From positions 59,736-123,735 of the forward strand of contig JAGWBJ010000012.1 of the NCBI GenBank assembly GCA_021295955.1: 64,000 nt of DNA. Direction: 5' to 3'. The notes below the pieces were generated by a model that worked only from the letters and a program-made list of their open reading frames with translations, had not been told where the DNA came from and searched no databases. A program made the translations under genes and the position numbers. This DNA is from Dehalococcoidia bacterium (GTDB lineage: Bacteria; Chloroflexota; Dehalococcoidia; Lucifugimonadales; JAGWBF01). Of this stretch, positions 33,455 to 42,971 are shown piece by piece (the first letter of the stretch is position 1; the number at the start of each line of letters is the position of its first letter).

Positions 33455-34210
33455 CTACCGGGCCGTCCAGCCCCCGTCTATGACCAGCTCCGAGCCCGTC
33501 ACGAATGACGCCTCGTCGGAGGCCAGATACAGCACCCCGTAGGCGACCTCCTCAGACTCGGCCCAACGCCCCAGGGGTATGCGGGAGACCATGAACGCGG
33601 CCTGCTCGGGATTGGACCGGGACCCCTCGGTCATGGGCGTGGCGATGGGGCCCGGATGCACCGAGTTGGCCCTGATGCCCTCCTTAGCGTACTGCACCGC
33701 CGTTGCCTTGGTGAACAGGCGCACCGCCCCCTTGGACGCTATGTACTGGGCGCTGCTGGTCTCCACGGCCACAATCCCGAGCTGGGACGAGATGTTGATG
33801 ATGGAGCCTCCTCCCGCCGCCCGCATGGCCGGGATGGCCGCCTTGGTGCCCAGGAACACCCCCTTGGAGTTCACGTCCATCACCCGCTGCCACTCGTCGA
33901 GGGTCGTCTCCTCTATCTTGCCGCCGCCCCCGATGCCCGCGTTGTTGACCAGTATGTCCAGCTTGCCGTACCTGCCGGTGGCCAGCTCCACCGCCGCCCG
34001 CCAGTCCGCCTCCCGGGTCACGTCCAGGTGGACGTAGAGGGCGTCGCCGCCCGTCTCGTGGATCTCAGCCTCCACCCGCTTGCCCTCGTCGTCGAGAATG
34101 TCCCCGAAGACGACCTTGGCCCCCTCTTTGGCGAACAGCTTCGCTTCCGAGGCGCCCATTCCCCGGGCGCCCCCGCTGATGATGGCGACCTTGCCCTCGA
34201 GTCTTGGCAT
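33455..34210 (-). CDS. Short-chain dehydrogenase/reductase (FabG-like)
   Basis: The 251-residue classical SDR has the cofactor motif GGARGMG (residues 13-19), VNNAG, the Ser of NISSQLG and the YIASK catalytic Tyr/Lys pair, then PGPIATPM. Asp at the end of beta2 (FGDILD) favours NAD(H). It oxidises a secondary alcohol or reduces a ketone; 3-oxoacyl reductase and cyclohexanol- or hydroxysteroid-type activities are all possible. The cyclase gene lies about 55 bases upstream on the same strand and is probably co-transcribed. Confidence 0.92.
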   Translation of the reverse strand: MPRLEGKVAIISGGARGMGASEAKLFAKEGAKVVFGDILDDEGKRVEAEIHETGGDALYVHLDVTREADWRAAVELATGRYGKLDILVNNAGIGGGGKIEETTLDEWQRVMDVNSKGVFLGTKAAIPAMRAAGGGSIINISSQLGIVAVETSSAQYIASKGAVRLFTKATAVQYAKEGIRANSVHPGPIATPMTEGSRSNPEQAAFMVSRIPLGRWAESEEVAYGVLYLASDEASFVTGSELVIDGGWTAR

Positions 34211-34265
34211 GGCCGGTACCTCCCTTTCAGATTCTCCCGATACAACCTGGACGGGGAGAGGGCTC

Positions 34266-35201
34266 CTAGAAGACCGCCACGGGGTTCACCGGAGAGCCCG
34301 TGGCGTTGTGCATTCGCAGCGGGTTGATGTTGATGAGGAACTCCCACCGGTTGCGCTCCAGGCAGGCTTGTGCCAGATCCTCCAGGTTGGCGTTGTCCAG
34401 TATCCACAGGCCCATGGCCACGATGCCCACCTGGTGGATGGGGTTGGTGACCCTGGCGTAGGGGCTGGGCATGACGTCGTTGCCCGTGTCGGAGCCGATG
34501 ACGGCGATGCCGCGCTGGTGGAACAGGGGCAGGCAGCTCGCCCCGCACGCCGTGGACCCGGCGACGTTGGGGTCCGCCGCTCCCTCCACCTCCCGGCGGC
34601 GTAGCTGCCCGGTGCGCACCAGAAGCACGTCCCCCTCCTCGACCCTGAACCCGCAGCGGGCCTCGGCGGCCTCGATGTCCTCCCGGGTGACCCCCTGGCC
34701 TCTCTCCACCCAGTCGGTCTGCCGGACCATGGGCACGTCGACCAGCACCCCGCGCGTCACCACGCCGTTCTTGACCAGCTCGATGGACTCGGCGGTGGCC
34801 CCCAGCCTGGTGGAGATCAGGTGCGCCGGACGCCCGTTGTACAGCTTGCCCTCCCAGAAGAAGTGGGCCAGGCTGTCCATGTGGGTGACGAAGTGCCCGT
34901 GAAACGCCACGCCTATGAAGTCGCTGGAGGCCCGGGGGTTGGCGCCGTGGGACCAGCCTTCACCGCTCTCGATCATGTAGTGCAAGGGGGGAACGGGCAC
35001 GTCGGGGGCGGCTTCGTACCGCAGGGTCCGCGCGCAGCTCAGGGTCGCCCCCTCCTGCACCAGCCCCGCGGCCCTCTTGGTCTTCTCCGGGGTGATCAGG
35101 TTCAGGGTGCCCATCTGGTCCTCTTCGCCCCACCGGCCCCAGTTGGACAGGGACTCGAAGTAGCCAAGGACCTCGTCTTCCGACGGAATCGTTCCGGTCA
35201 T
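34266..35201 (-). CDS. Cyclase/kynurenine formamidase-like metal hydrolase
   Basis: The 311-residue protein has the cyclase-family (PF04199-type) signature HGHFVTHMDSLAH, giving metal ligands His101, His103/His107, Asp109 and His113. Members include kynurenine formamidase, isatin hydrolase and polyketide-cyclase-like enzymes, which act on cyclic amides or N-formyl groups. ATG 35201 fits the family start with GAAAGGGGAG upstream; the frame is open to 35264. With the SDR it forms a probable operon after the substrate-binding protein gene, separated from it by a strong hairpin. Confidence 0.9.
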   Translation of the reverse strand: MTGTIPSEDEVLGYFESLSNWGRWGEEDQMGTLNLITPEKTKRAAGLVQEGATLSCARTLRYEAAPDVPVPPLHYMIESGEGWSHGANPRASSDFIGVAFHGHFVTHMDSLAHFFWEGKLYNGRPAHLISTRLGATAESIELVKNGVVTRGVLVDVPMVRQTDWVERGQGVTREDIEAAEARCGFRVEEGDVLLVRTGQLRRREVEGAADPNVAGSTACGASCLPLFHQRGIAVIGSDTGNDVMPSPYARVTNPIHQVGIVAMGLWILDNANLEDLAQACLERNRWEFLININPLRMHNATGSPVNPVAVF

Positions 35202-35308
35202 GGCTCCCCTTTCTCCGGCACGGTTCGCCCCTGCCCTCTGCCCGTAGTCTATGGAGCGCCCCATTGGGAGTCAAGTCGACCGGGCGGTAGACGGCCCGGC
35301 CCCGGAGG

Positions 35309-35362
35309 CCCCGGACAAGGAGAAGGGGGGCCGCCGTTCTTGTGGCGGCCCCCCGTCCGGGG
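35309..35362 (-). terminator. Strong nested hairpin after the substrate-binding protein gene
   Basis: An 11-bp perfect stem GGGGGGCCGCC/GGCGGCCCCCC (35325-35335, 35344-35354) with an 8-base loop is nested in an outer stem CCCCGGAC/GTCCGGGG (35309-35316, 35355-35362). No T-tract follows, so it may act as a processing or stabilising structure or a Rho-assisted terminator. Confidence 0.55.
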
Positions 35363-35395
35363 TCTCCCCTTGGCCTTTGCCGCCGGGCCCGGGGG

Positions 35396-37188
35396 CTAGT
35401 TGTCGCAGGGGGAGAGGGGGGTGAACATGGCGTGCCGTTGATGGGCTGCCACTCGCCGCAGAGGGTCTCGGGGTTCAGGGCCCAGATGGCGTTGCGGTAG
35501 GCGATGGGTATGCCCAGGTACATGTCATACAGCTCCTGGCCCATGACTTGCGCGACCTTCCTGCGCTCCACCGGGTCCATTATCGCCGCGTAGGCCAGCA
35601 TCTTCTCCTGCCACAGGTCGGGTTCGGGAATGTTGCACACCGAGCCGCCCTGGGTGGCGCAGAGCCCGTGGACGCGGATCTTGTCGGCGAAGTTGCGCGC
35701 CCCGAGCTGCCAGTGGGAGCCACTGACTGGAGGCCCATCCGCGGCGCCGAACTTCTCTTCCAGCCTCTTTTGGTTTATGGGGACCGGGTCGATGGGTACG
35801 AACTCGGCGTCAATGCCGACGCCCTGCAGGTAGGTGACGATGGCGTCGGTCATGTCCCTCATCTCCGGACCCTGGGCAAAGGCATAGCCGTAGGAGATGA
35901 ACTTAAAGCCGTCGCAGCCCGCCTCTTTCAGGAGCCGCTTGGCCTCCTCGGGGTCGTAGCCGTAGGGCTGCAACGTCGGGTTCCAGCTCTCGTCATGGGG
36001 GCTGGTGAAGGCCGTGATGGCCCGCTCCGCCGTCCCCGGCGGCCAGAGGCCCGTCATGATGTCGTCGGCGTCCACGGCCAGGTTCATCGCCTTGCGGACC
36101 TCCAGCTTGTTGGTGCAGTGGCCCGGGTCGTAGGTCTGGTAGAAGCCCTGGTAGACGATGTCCACCTTTTCGGGGCCGTCCACCACCAGGCCCGACGATC
36201 GTATCTCCTCGACGTAGGGGCCGGACATGTTGGCTATGTCCGCCTTTCCTGTCTTGACCATGGCAAGCCGTGGGGCGTCCTCGGCCACGAGGAGGGTCTC
36301 CATCTCGCGGAACTTGAAGTGGAACTCCTCGTCGGCGTAGTAGTCGTCGAACCGTTCGAGACGCCAGAACTGGCCGAGCCTACGCTCGACGAACTTGGCG
36401 AACCCGGTCATGGGGGCGCCGATCTCCTCGAACTTGCCGTCGTCGCCGCCGGCGATCTCCACGTATCCCCGCTTGGGCCAGGCGTACAGGTCTGCGCCGC
36501 CGATGGGAGGGAGAATGTTGAACACGAAGGCGTAGTTCTGCTTGAGGTGTATCCGGCAGTGGTACTTGTCCAGGGCTTCGGTGCTCTCGAAGATCACCCT
36601 CCAGCCGGGGCTAATGGCGCCGCCGGGGGTGTTGCCCTCATCGGAGGCCCAGTGGTTGGTGATCCAAACGCAGTCCTCCGCGTCCACTTCTACACCGTCG
36701 TGGTCGACGATGTAGTCCTTCATTATGATGTCCCAGGTGGCGCCGTCCACCTGCTCCCAGGAGTCGGCCCAGCCCCAGGCATTGGAGAGGACGTTGTCCG
36801 GGGTGACGCCCATGAGGAAGTCGGACATGTGGATCAAGCCGCCCATGCCGCCCTCTTTGGTGGCGTTGTTGGGGTTCATGCGCTCGTTGCCGAAGTTGTT
36901 CAGGGCGAAGGTCAGCTTGGCCCCCTCCTTGGGCATCGCGTCAGGCGTGGGCTGGAGTGCGGTTGTGGGTGTGGCCGTGGGGGCGGGTCCCGGGGCGGTC
37001 GTGGCGGCAGCCGTTGTGGCAACGGGGGCCGTCGTGGCTGGAGCCGTCGTAGCCGGCGCAGTCGTCGCTACGGGGGCGGTAGTCGGCGCCTCGGTGGCCT
37101 CCTCCCCGCAGGCAACCCCCACCAGCAGGACCGCTATCACCGAAGCGAGTATCAACCATCTGATCTTGGGTAACCGAACATAAGCCAT
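35396..37188 (-). CDS. Family-5 (dipeptide/oligopeptide) substrate-binding lipoprotein with C-terminal frameshift
   Basis: The protein of about 597 residues starts with a lipoprotein signal (LVGVAC, lipid anchor at Cys27), an Ala/Thr/Pro-rich tether, and the SBP_bac_5 body that binds peptides, nickel or opines. The as-read frame does not stop where expected: after CGEWQPING it runs on to 34960 through the terminator hairpin and the start of the cyclase gene. One base downstream the alternative frame gives MFTPLSPCDN and TAG at 35396, a plausible native end. A single-base lesion or sequencing error near 35430 is likely. No permease or ATPase genes adjoin. Confidence 0.85.
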
Positions 37189-37530
37189 GGTACACCCCCT
37201 GAGCGTCTATGCGAACCGTCCCCCTGTGTCGGGGGGTAGATATTTGCAGAAACTAGCATGATGCAAACACTCTTGTCAATAGCGGTATTCTTTAGGAATT
37301 TTTTCACAATATTAGATAATAAACGCGATGAACAATATGAATTCGTAACAACTAAGTCCGGTCCGTTTTCCGCCGCAACGAACGGCTGCCGCAGCGCTGG
37401 ACCGTTGCGTTGCGGCGCCGTTAGCAATTCTCGTTGCAGCACTGTAGTATAGGCAGTCCGGGGGAGCCCCTATGGACGCGGAAGAGGTCCCGGGGCGCTT
37501 CCTTCAGTCTTACCATCGAGGTAGTCGTCC
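37189..37530. other. AT-rich divergent intergenic region
   Basis: About 340 bases separate the substrate-binding protein and PrpD genes. The middle (about 37255-37350) is strikingly AT-rich against the GC-rich background and holds the promoter at 37250-37279. No further coding potential is evident, and it is a likely regulatory region for both genes. Confidence 0.6.
37250..37279 (-). promoter_or_regulatory. Promoter of the substrate-binding lipoprotein gene
   Basis: Minus-strand TTGACA (37274-37279) and extended -10 TGCTAGTTT (hexamer 37250-37255) are 18 bases apart. GCTATTGACAAG, 13 bases and TGCTAG match exactly the layout of the promoter at 58248, in front of the other substrate-binding protein. 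Confidence 0.55.
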
Positions 37531-38886
37531 ATGAACGTCACCGAAGACCTGGCGCGGTTCGTCGTCGAGACGCCTGCGGAAGCCATACCAGGGCCCGTGC
37601 TCCACGAGGGAAAACGGTGCCTCATCAACTTCCTGGGCGTCGCCCTGTACGCGGCCAGGGACCCGTCCCTGGACATCATGCTCGACGTGTTTCGACACGA
37701 GGGCGGCAGGCCCAACGCCTCGGTCCTCGGGGTGGGAATACGCACCTCCCTGCAGAACGCGGCGCTGGCCAACGGCTACCTGGGGCACCTGGAAGACTAC
37801 GATGATACCCACTTCCCCACGGTCATCCACCCCTCCTCCCCCACCCTTCCGGCGTCCCTGGCGGCGGGTGAGCACTACGGGTCCAGCGGCAGGGAGCTGC
37901 TCGCCGCCTCGGTGTTGGGGATGGAGGCCTGCTGCCGCATCGGGATGGCGGTGCACCCCGCCCATTACGACGCGGGCTTCCACATCACCAGCACCTGTGG
38001 CGTATTCGGCTCCGTGGGCGCGGCCGGCCGTCTGATGGGCCTGTCCACCGGGCAGATGGTACATGGGATGGGGGTGGCGGGCACCCAGGCGGCGGGGGTA
38101 CGGGAGGTGATGGGCTCCATGACCAAGCCCTTCCATCCCGGCATGGCGGCCCGGGCGGGAGTGTTGGGGGCCCTCCTGGCGGGCCGGGGTTTTACGTCGG
38201 CCACCCGGATACTCGAGGGGCGCCGGGGATTCGCCGCCGTCATGTCCCGCGAGCACGACCTGGCGGAGGTCACCCGGGGCCTGGGAGAACGGTGGGAGCT
38301 CCGGATGAACGGCCTGAAGCCCTACGCCTGCGGGGTGGTGGCCCATCCCCTCATCGACGCCATGATCGCCCTGCGGTCCCGGGTCGGGCAGCCGGCGGGC
38401 CAGGTGGAGCGCGTGGACGCCAGGGTCCAGCCGCTGGTGCTGGAGCTGATGGACAGGCCTGACCCGAAGATCGGGCTGGAGGGGAAGTTCTCCTTCCAGC
38501 ACTCCATGGCCGTGGGCTTCATCGACGGCGCCGCGTTCCCCGCCCAGTACACCGACGCCCGCGTGGTCGATCCCGAGGTGGCCGCTCTCCGCGGCCGGAT
38601 CCGGGCCGAGGTCGACGGGGCCATGCCCGAGGACGCGGCCGAGGTCACCCTTACGCTGAAGGACGGCCGCTCCTACACCGAGAATGTGGCCCACGCCACC
38701 GGCGCCCCCCAGAACCCCATAACCGACTCGCAGCTCGAGGCCAAGTTCCGCGCCCTAGCCACCCACGCCCTGCCCAACAGGCGGGCGGAGCGGCTTCTGG
38801 CCATGCTGTGGGATGTAGACCGCCTCTCCGGCGTCGGAGAGCTTATGCGGCTCACCCGCATGCCGCGGAGCGTGGCCCGCGACTAG
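37531..38886 (+). CDS. MmgE/PrpD family protein
   Basis: The 451-residue protein belongs to the MmgE/PrpD family (2-methylcitrate dehydratase, cis-aconitate decarboxylase, iminodisuccinate epimerase). Landmarks are ANGYLGHLEDYDDTHFPTVIHPSSPTLPASLAAGE with the active-site Asp/His cluster, KPFHPGMAARAG and KPYACGVVAHPLID. The neighbouring prpB/prpC genes are absent, so dehydration of a non-methylcitrate substrate is equally possible. It is convergent with the gamma-glutamyltransferase gene. Confidence 0.92.
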   Translation: MNVTEDLARFVVETPAEAIPGPVLHEGKRCLINFLGVALYAARDPSLDIMLDVFRHEGGRPNASVLGVGIRTSLQNAALANGYLGHLEDYDDTHFPTVIHPSSPTLPASLAAGEHYGSSGRELLAASVLGMEACCRIGMAVHPAHYDAGFHITSTCGVFGSVGAAGRLMGLSTGQMVHGMGVAGTQAAGVREVMGSMTKPFHPGMAARAGVLGALLAGRGFTSATRILEGRRGFAAVMSREHDLAEVTRGLGERWELRMNGLKPYACGVVAHPLIDAMIALRSRVGQPAGQVERVDARVQPLVLELMDRPDPKIGLEGKFSFQHSMAVGFIDGAAFPAQYTDARVVDPEVAALRGRIRAEVDGAMPEDAAEVTLTLKDGRSYTENVAHATGAPQNPITDSQLEAKFRALATHALPNRRAERLLAMLWDVDRLSGVGELMRLTRMPRSVARD

Positions 38887-38904
38887 GGCAGGTTCGGTTC
38901 CAGG

Positions 38905-40617
38905 TCAGAGCCCCTCGGCATAGGCCGAGTGGAAGGTGTCCACGCCGCCGCTCAGGGAGCCGTCTTCGTTGCGCAGGATGGCGGCGGGGCTGGCGAAGCT
39001 GGCGAACCCGGTCTGCACTATGTTCTCCCCGATGACCTGGAGCCGGTGTCCCCGGGCTTCCAGGTCCCTCCTCACATCCTGGGGAATCCGGGGGTCCAGG
39101 CTCGTGAAGGGCATGCTGCAGTCCACCCTGGGCGAGTCGATGGCCTCCTGGGGGCCCATTCCGAAGTCCAGCATCTTCACGATGAGCTGGGTCACGCAGT
39201 TGGTGATGCGCCTGCCTCCCGACGCGCCCAGGGCGGCCATGACGCCGCCGTCGTCCAGCACCAGCGCCGGCGTCATGTTGTTCAGTGCGAACTTGCCGGG
39301 CATGATGGAGTTGATGCGCCCCGGTACGGGGTCGAACCACATCATGCCGTTGTTCATGACTATGCCGGTGCCCCTGGGCACCACGCCGGAGCCGAAGCCG
39401 GACATTATGGTGTTGGTGATGGATACGGCATTGCCCTCGGCGTCCATTGCGCACAGATGGGTCGTGCCCCCGTCCCACGCGGGCAGGCTGGCCGCCAGCT
39501 TCTTCCCCGCGCTTCTGCCCTCTTCGGCCCACGGGTCCCCCGGCTCGTAGAGTGGGGGCGTCGTGCCGTCGATGGACTCCCGGCGCCGCCGGGCGTACTC
39601 CTCGGACAGCAGCCCCTTCCACGGCACGTCGGCGAACTCCGGGTCGGCCACGTAGGCGAACCGGTCCGCGTAGGCCAGCCTTGCGCTGGAGATGTAGGTG
39701 TGGAGCATCTCCGCCGAGTTGTGCCCCATGGCGTCCAGGTCGAAGCCGTCCAGCAGCTTCAACGTCATGGCGCTGGTGATGCCCGCGCACGCATGGGGAG
39801 GCACCCGGACGGTGCGTCCCCTGTACCGGAGCTCCAGGCCGCCTTCCCAGAGGAAGGGTTCGTACGAGGCCAGGTCCTCCCTGGACAGGATGCCGCCGTT
39901 CCGGTTGATGTCCGAGACGATGGCCCCGGCCACGTCGCCCTTGTAGTAGGCGTCGGGCCCGCCCCGGCCGATGGCGTCCAGCACCTCCGCCAGGTCCGGC
40001 TGCCGGAGCACCGGCGGGTCCGCCACGTCCCCCGTGGGCATCTCTCCGCCGGGCATGAACACCCGACGCAGCTCCCCGTATCGGAACAGCTTTCCCGCCA
40101 GCAGGCCCAGGGCGTAGAGGGAGAACCAGCTTGGAGTGAACCCCTCCCGCGCCGCGCGGGCCGCCGGGGCGACCACCTCCCCCAGGGGCAGGCGGCCCAT
40201 GCGCCGGTGGGCCTCGCACAGCCCCGCCACGGCCCCGGGCACCGCGATGGAGCGGAACCCCTCCAGGTTCTCGTCCCCCTCCACCCCGGCCCAGCCGAAG
40301 CTCCCCACGGCGCCCTCCCCCGTCAGGCGGTACATGTCGGGCCTGGCGGCCATGGGCCCTCGCATGGGGAAGCCCACTACGCCCCCCTTGCCGTCGACCT
40401 GGTAGACGAGGTAGCCCCCGCCCCCGATGCCGCTGGAGGCCGGCTCCACCACTCCCACCGTCAGGCAGGCGGCCACCGCCGCGTCCACGGCGTTACCGCC
40501 CGCCTGGAGCATCTCCAGGCCGGCGCGGGTGGCCATTATGTCCTTGGTGGCCACCATGGCCCCTCCGGCCCGGGCCTCTTCCTTGATCAGGCTGGCGCGT
40601 GTCGGTATCGACTCCAA
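38905..40617 (-). CDS. Gamma-glutamyltransferase family protein
   Basis: The roughly 570-residue protein is a gamma-glutamyltranspeptidase-type Ntn hydrolase. A pro-form self-cleaves before the nucleophile Thr in GGTTHLCAMD (near residue 385). The family also shows GGNAVDAAVA near the N-terminus, GITSAMTLKLL and GASGGRRITNC. No signal peptide is visible, so it may be cytoplasmic and act in glutathione or gamma-glutamyl amide turnover. The start is TTG 40617, preceded by AGGAGG at 7 bases. The rarA gene stops 11 bases upstream, so the pair is probably one operon. Confidence 0.92.
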   Translation of the reverse strand: MESIPTRASLIKEEARAGGAMVATKDIMATRAGLEMLQAGGNAVDAAVAACLTVGVVEPASSGIGGGGYLVYQVDGKGGVVGFPMRGPMAARPDMYRLTGEGAVGSFGWAGVEGDENLEGFRSIAVPGAVAGLCEAHRRMGRLPLGEVVAPAARAAREGFTPSWFSLYALGLLAGKLFRYGELRRVFMPGGEMPTGDVADPPVLRQPDLAEVLDAIGRGGPDAYYKGDVAGAIVSDINRNGGILSREDLASYEPFLWEGGLELRYRGRTVRVPPHACAGITSAMTLKLLDGFDLDAMGHNSAEMLHTYISSARLAYADRFAYVADPEFADVPWKGLLSEEYARRRRESIDGTTPPLYEPGDPWAEEGRSAGKKLAASLPAWDGGTTHLCAMDAEGNAVSITNTIMSGFGSGVVPRGTGIVMNNGMMWFDPVPGRINSIMPGKFALNNMTPALVLDDGGVMAALGASGGRRITNCVTQLIVKMLDFGMGPQEAIDSPRVDCSMPFTSLDPRIPQDVRRDLEARGHRLQVIGENIVQTGFASFASPAAILRNEDGSLSGGVDTFHSAYAEGL

Positions 40618-40628
40618 GGCTCGTCCTC

Positions 40629-41951
40629 CTAAGGGTCTCCCCACCGCTCCGCGAGGCGCCGCTTCATCTCCGCCTCCAGCCCCTCCTGGGACGGCTCGTA
40701 GTACCGGCGGTCCTGCAGGGCCGCCGGTAGGTACTCCTGGGGAGTGAAGTGGCCCTCGTAGTCGTGGGAGTACTTGTACCCCTTGCCGTACCCCATCCGG
40801 GTCATCAGACCGGTGGCGGCGTTCCTCAGATGCAGGGGAACGGGGTCGTTGCGGCTCCCGCGCACGTCCTCCATGGCGCGGTTCAGGGCGGCGTAGGCCG
40901 AGTTGCTCTTGGGGGCCATGGCGAGGTAGACGGTGGCCTCGGCCAGCGGAATCCTGCCCTCGGGCATCCCGATGAAGTGCACGGCCTGCTGGGCCGCCAC
41001 CGCCAGCGACAGGGCCATGGGGTCGGCCAGGCCGATGTCCTCCGAGGCCAGGATCACCAGCCGGCGGGCGATGAACATGGGGTCCTCCCCCGCCTCGACC
41101 ATCCGGCCCAGCCAGTACAGGGCGGCGTCGGGGGCCGACCCGCGCACCGACTTGATGAACGCCGAGATGGTGTCGTAGTGCTGGTCGCCGGCCCTGTCGT
41201 AGAGGACGGACCGCCGCTGGAGGGCGTCCTCTATGGTCTTCAGGTCCACGTGGCGTACCCCGTCGGCGTCGGGGACCGTGGCGTGGACTGCGGTCTCGAC
41301 CCCGTTCAACGCCACCCTGGCGTCGCCGTTGGCCACGTTCACCAGCATGGCGGCGGCGTCCCCCGCCAGCTCCACCGTCATCCGGCCCAGGCCGTGCTCC
41401 GGGTCGGCCAACGCCCTTTGGACGATGGCGTCCACCACCTCCTCGGAGAGCTGTTCCAGGGTGAACACCCTGCACCGGGAGAGCAGGGGCGAGATGACCT
41501 CGAAGGAGGGGTTCTCGGTGGTGGCCCCGATGAAGGTAAAGGTGCCGTTCTCCACGTGGGGGAGGATCACGTCCTGCTGGGCCTTGTTGAACCGGTGTAT
41601 CTCGTCGACGAACAGGATGGTCCGCCGGCCGTACATCGCCAGCCGCTCCTCGGACTCGGCCACTATGCGCCGGAGGTCCGCCACGCCGGAGGTGACGGCG
41701 CTCAGGGGCTCGAAGTGGCAGTCGGTGGCGGTGGCCACCAGGTTGGCCAGGGTGGTCTTCCCGCTCCCCGGCGGCCCCCATAGGATAAACGAGGGTGTCT
41801 GGTCCGCCTCGATGGCCCGGCGCAGCACCTTGTCGCGCCCGATCACGTGGTCCTGGCCGATGAACTCGTCGAAGGAGCGGGGCCTCATTCGGGCGGCAAG
41901 GGGGGCCTCCGCCTGCTGCCTCACCCGCCTGCCGTGCTCGAAAAGGGCCAA
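40629..41951 (-). CDS. rarA: Replication-associated recombination protein A (RarA/MgsA)
   Basis: The 440-residue AAA+ ATPase is RarA: N-terminal RMRPRSFDEFIGQDHV, Walker A GPPGSGKT (59-66), Walker B FVDEIHRF, the sensor GATTENPSFEV and the C-terminal tetramerisation region containing YLAMAPKSNSAY. It acts at stalled replication forks and interacts with SSB and clamp-loader components. It precedes the gamma-glutamyltransferase gene. Complete and unremarkable. Confidence 0.95.
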   Translation of the reverse strand: MALFEHGRRVRQQAEAPLAARMRPRSFDEFIGQDHVIGRDKVLRRAIEADQTPSFILWGPPGSGKTTLANLVATATDCHFEPLSAVTSGVADLRRIVAESEERLAMYGRRTILFVDEIHRFNKAQQDVILPHVENGTFTFIGATTENPSFEVISPLLSRCRVFTLEQLSEEVVDAIVQRALADPEHGLGRMTVELAGDAAAMLVNVANGDARVALNGVETAVHATVPDADGVRHVDLKTIEDALQRRSVLYDRAGDQHYDTISAFIKSVRGSAPDAALYWLGRMVEAGEDPMFIARRLVILASEDIGLADPMALSLAVAAQQAVHFIGMPEGRIPLAEATVYLAMAPKSNSAYAALNRAMEDVRGSRNDPVPLHLRNAATGLMTRMGYGKGYKYSHDYEGHFTPQEYLPAALQDRRYYEPSQEGLEAEMKRRLAERWGDP

Positions 41952-42091
41952 CGCTCACCTCCGGGGTGGGTACAGTTTACACCGGGGCCCATCTCCTGCC
42001 AAATTGCGCCGCCATGCCTCTGCCGTCCCGTCTGTTGCCCGCCAAATCATGCCCATGCTATCATCCTCGGTGCCATAGTTACGAGTAGCCG

Positions 42092-42127
42092 CTCCACGAC
42101 CGGCCACAACCGTGGCCGGTCGTGGAG
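42092..42127. repeat. Perfect 16-bp inverted repeat at the CPBP gene start
   Basis: Stem 42092-42107 pairs perfectly with 42112-42127 around the loop AACC. The right arm begins with the first in-frame GTG of the CPBP protease frame, so that codon would be buried in the hairpin. It may be a terminator or a leader structure. Confidence 0.7.
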
Positions 42128-42147
42128 TCACAGGGACATTCACGCCG

Positions 42148-42849
42148 GTGACAAGCCCCGCAGAAGATACACGGTTCGCGGTCCCATGGAGGGCAGGCGA
42201 CGTTGTCGTCGGCGTCTTCGCGGCCTTCGCGGCGGTGGTCGTCACCTTCGTCTTCTACTCCATCCTCGCCGGAGAGCCGGGCATGGGCGTGGGCTTGGTG
42301 GTCGTCGGGGGCATCGGCGGCGTGATCATGCTTTCGGCGGCGTGGCTCTTGGGCCCCCTCCGCTACAACGCCCCCTCCGGCACCCTGGGATTGAGGCCGC
42401 CTGCCAAGCCGGGTCTCGCCCAGTGGGCCCTGCCCGTCGCGGCCCTGGCGGCCAGCCTGGCATTCGCCGCCGCCTACACGGGAGTCGTCGACCTGGCCGG
42501 GTGGGACGCGCTAAAGCCCCCGGACCTCCCCGAAGATATCGCCTTGGGAGGGCCGGCGGTACTGGTGACCTACCTGCTGGTGGTGCTGTGGATCCCCTTC
42601 ACCGAGGAGATATTCTTCCGGGGGTATGTCTTCCCGGGTTTGGCGGGCGCCTGTGGCGTGCTCCCGGCGGGCGTCATCACCGCCGTCCTGTTCGCCCTGG
42701 CCCACGGCCAACCGGCCGTGATCGCCCCCATCTTCTTCACCGGCCTGGTGCTGGCGTGGCTCTACCACCGTACGGGCTCCATCTGGAGCAGCTTCGCGGC
42801 CCACTCCCTCCAGAACCTCCTGGCCCTGTCGGTCAGCCTGGCAAGCTAG
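42148..42849 (+). CDS. CPBP-family intramembrane metalloprotease
   Basis: The product of about 233 residues has six or more TM segments and the CPBP (CAAX-protease/bacteriocin processing) motifs: EEIFFRGYVF with the paired glutamates and Arg, ALAHG with a metal His, and HSLQN. Members cleave prenylated or other membrane substrates, or give bacteriocin immunity. The frame begins at GTG 42112, but this lies in a perfect hairpin without a ribosome-binding site; GTG 42148 is preferred. The start remains uncertain. Confidence 0.83.
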   Translation: MTSPAEDTRFAVPWRAGDVVVGVFAAFAAVVVTFVFYSILAGEPGMGVGLVVVGGIGGVIMLSAAWLLGPLRYNAPSGTLGLRPPAKPGLAQWALPVAALAASLAFAAAYTGVVDLAGWDALKPPDLPEDIALGGPAVLVTYLLVVLWIPFTEEIFFRGYVFPGLAGACGVLPAGVITAVLFALAHGQPAVIAPIFFTGLVLAWLYHRTGSIWSSFAAHSLQNLLALSVSLAS

Positions 42850-42971
42850 GCACGGGACACCATTGTGTTATATACTCCTTAGCGAAGCTTCGCCCCTCCC
42901 GCGCCGAACGCCGGACTGGCCAAAGAGCCGGGGTGGGCCAAATAGAAAGAATCAGCCGGGCGAGACAGGAA

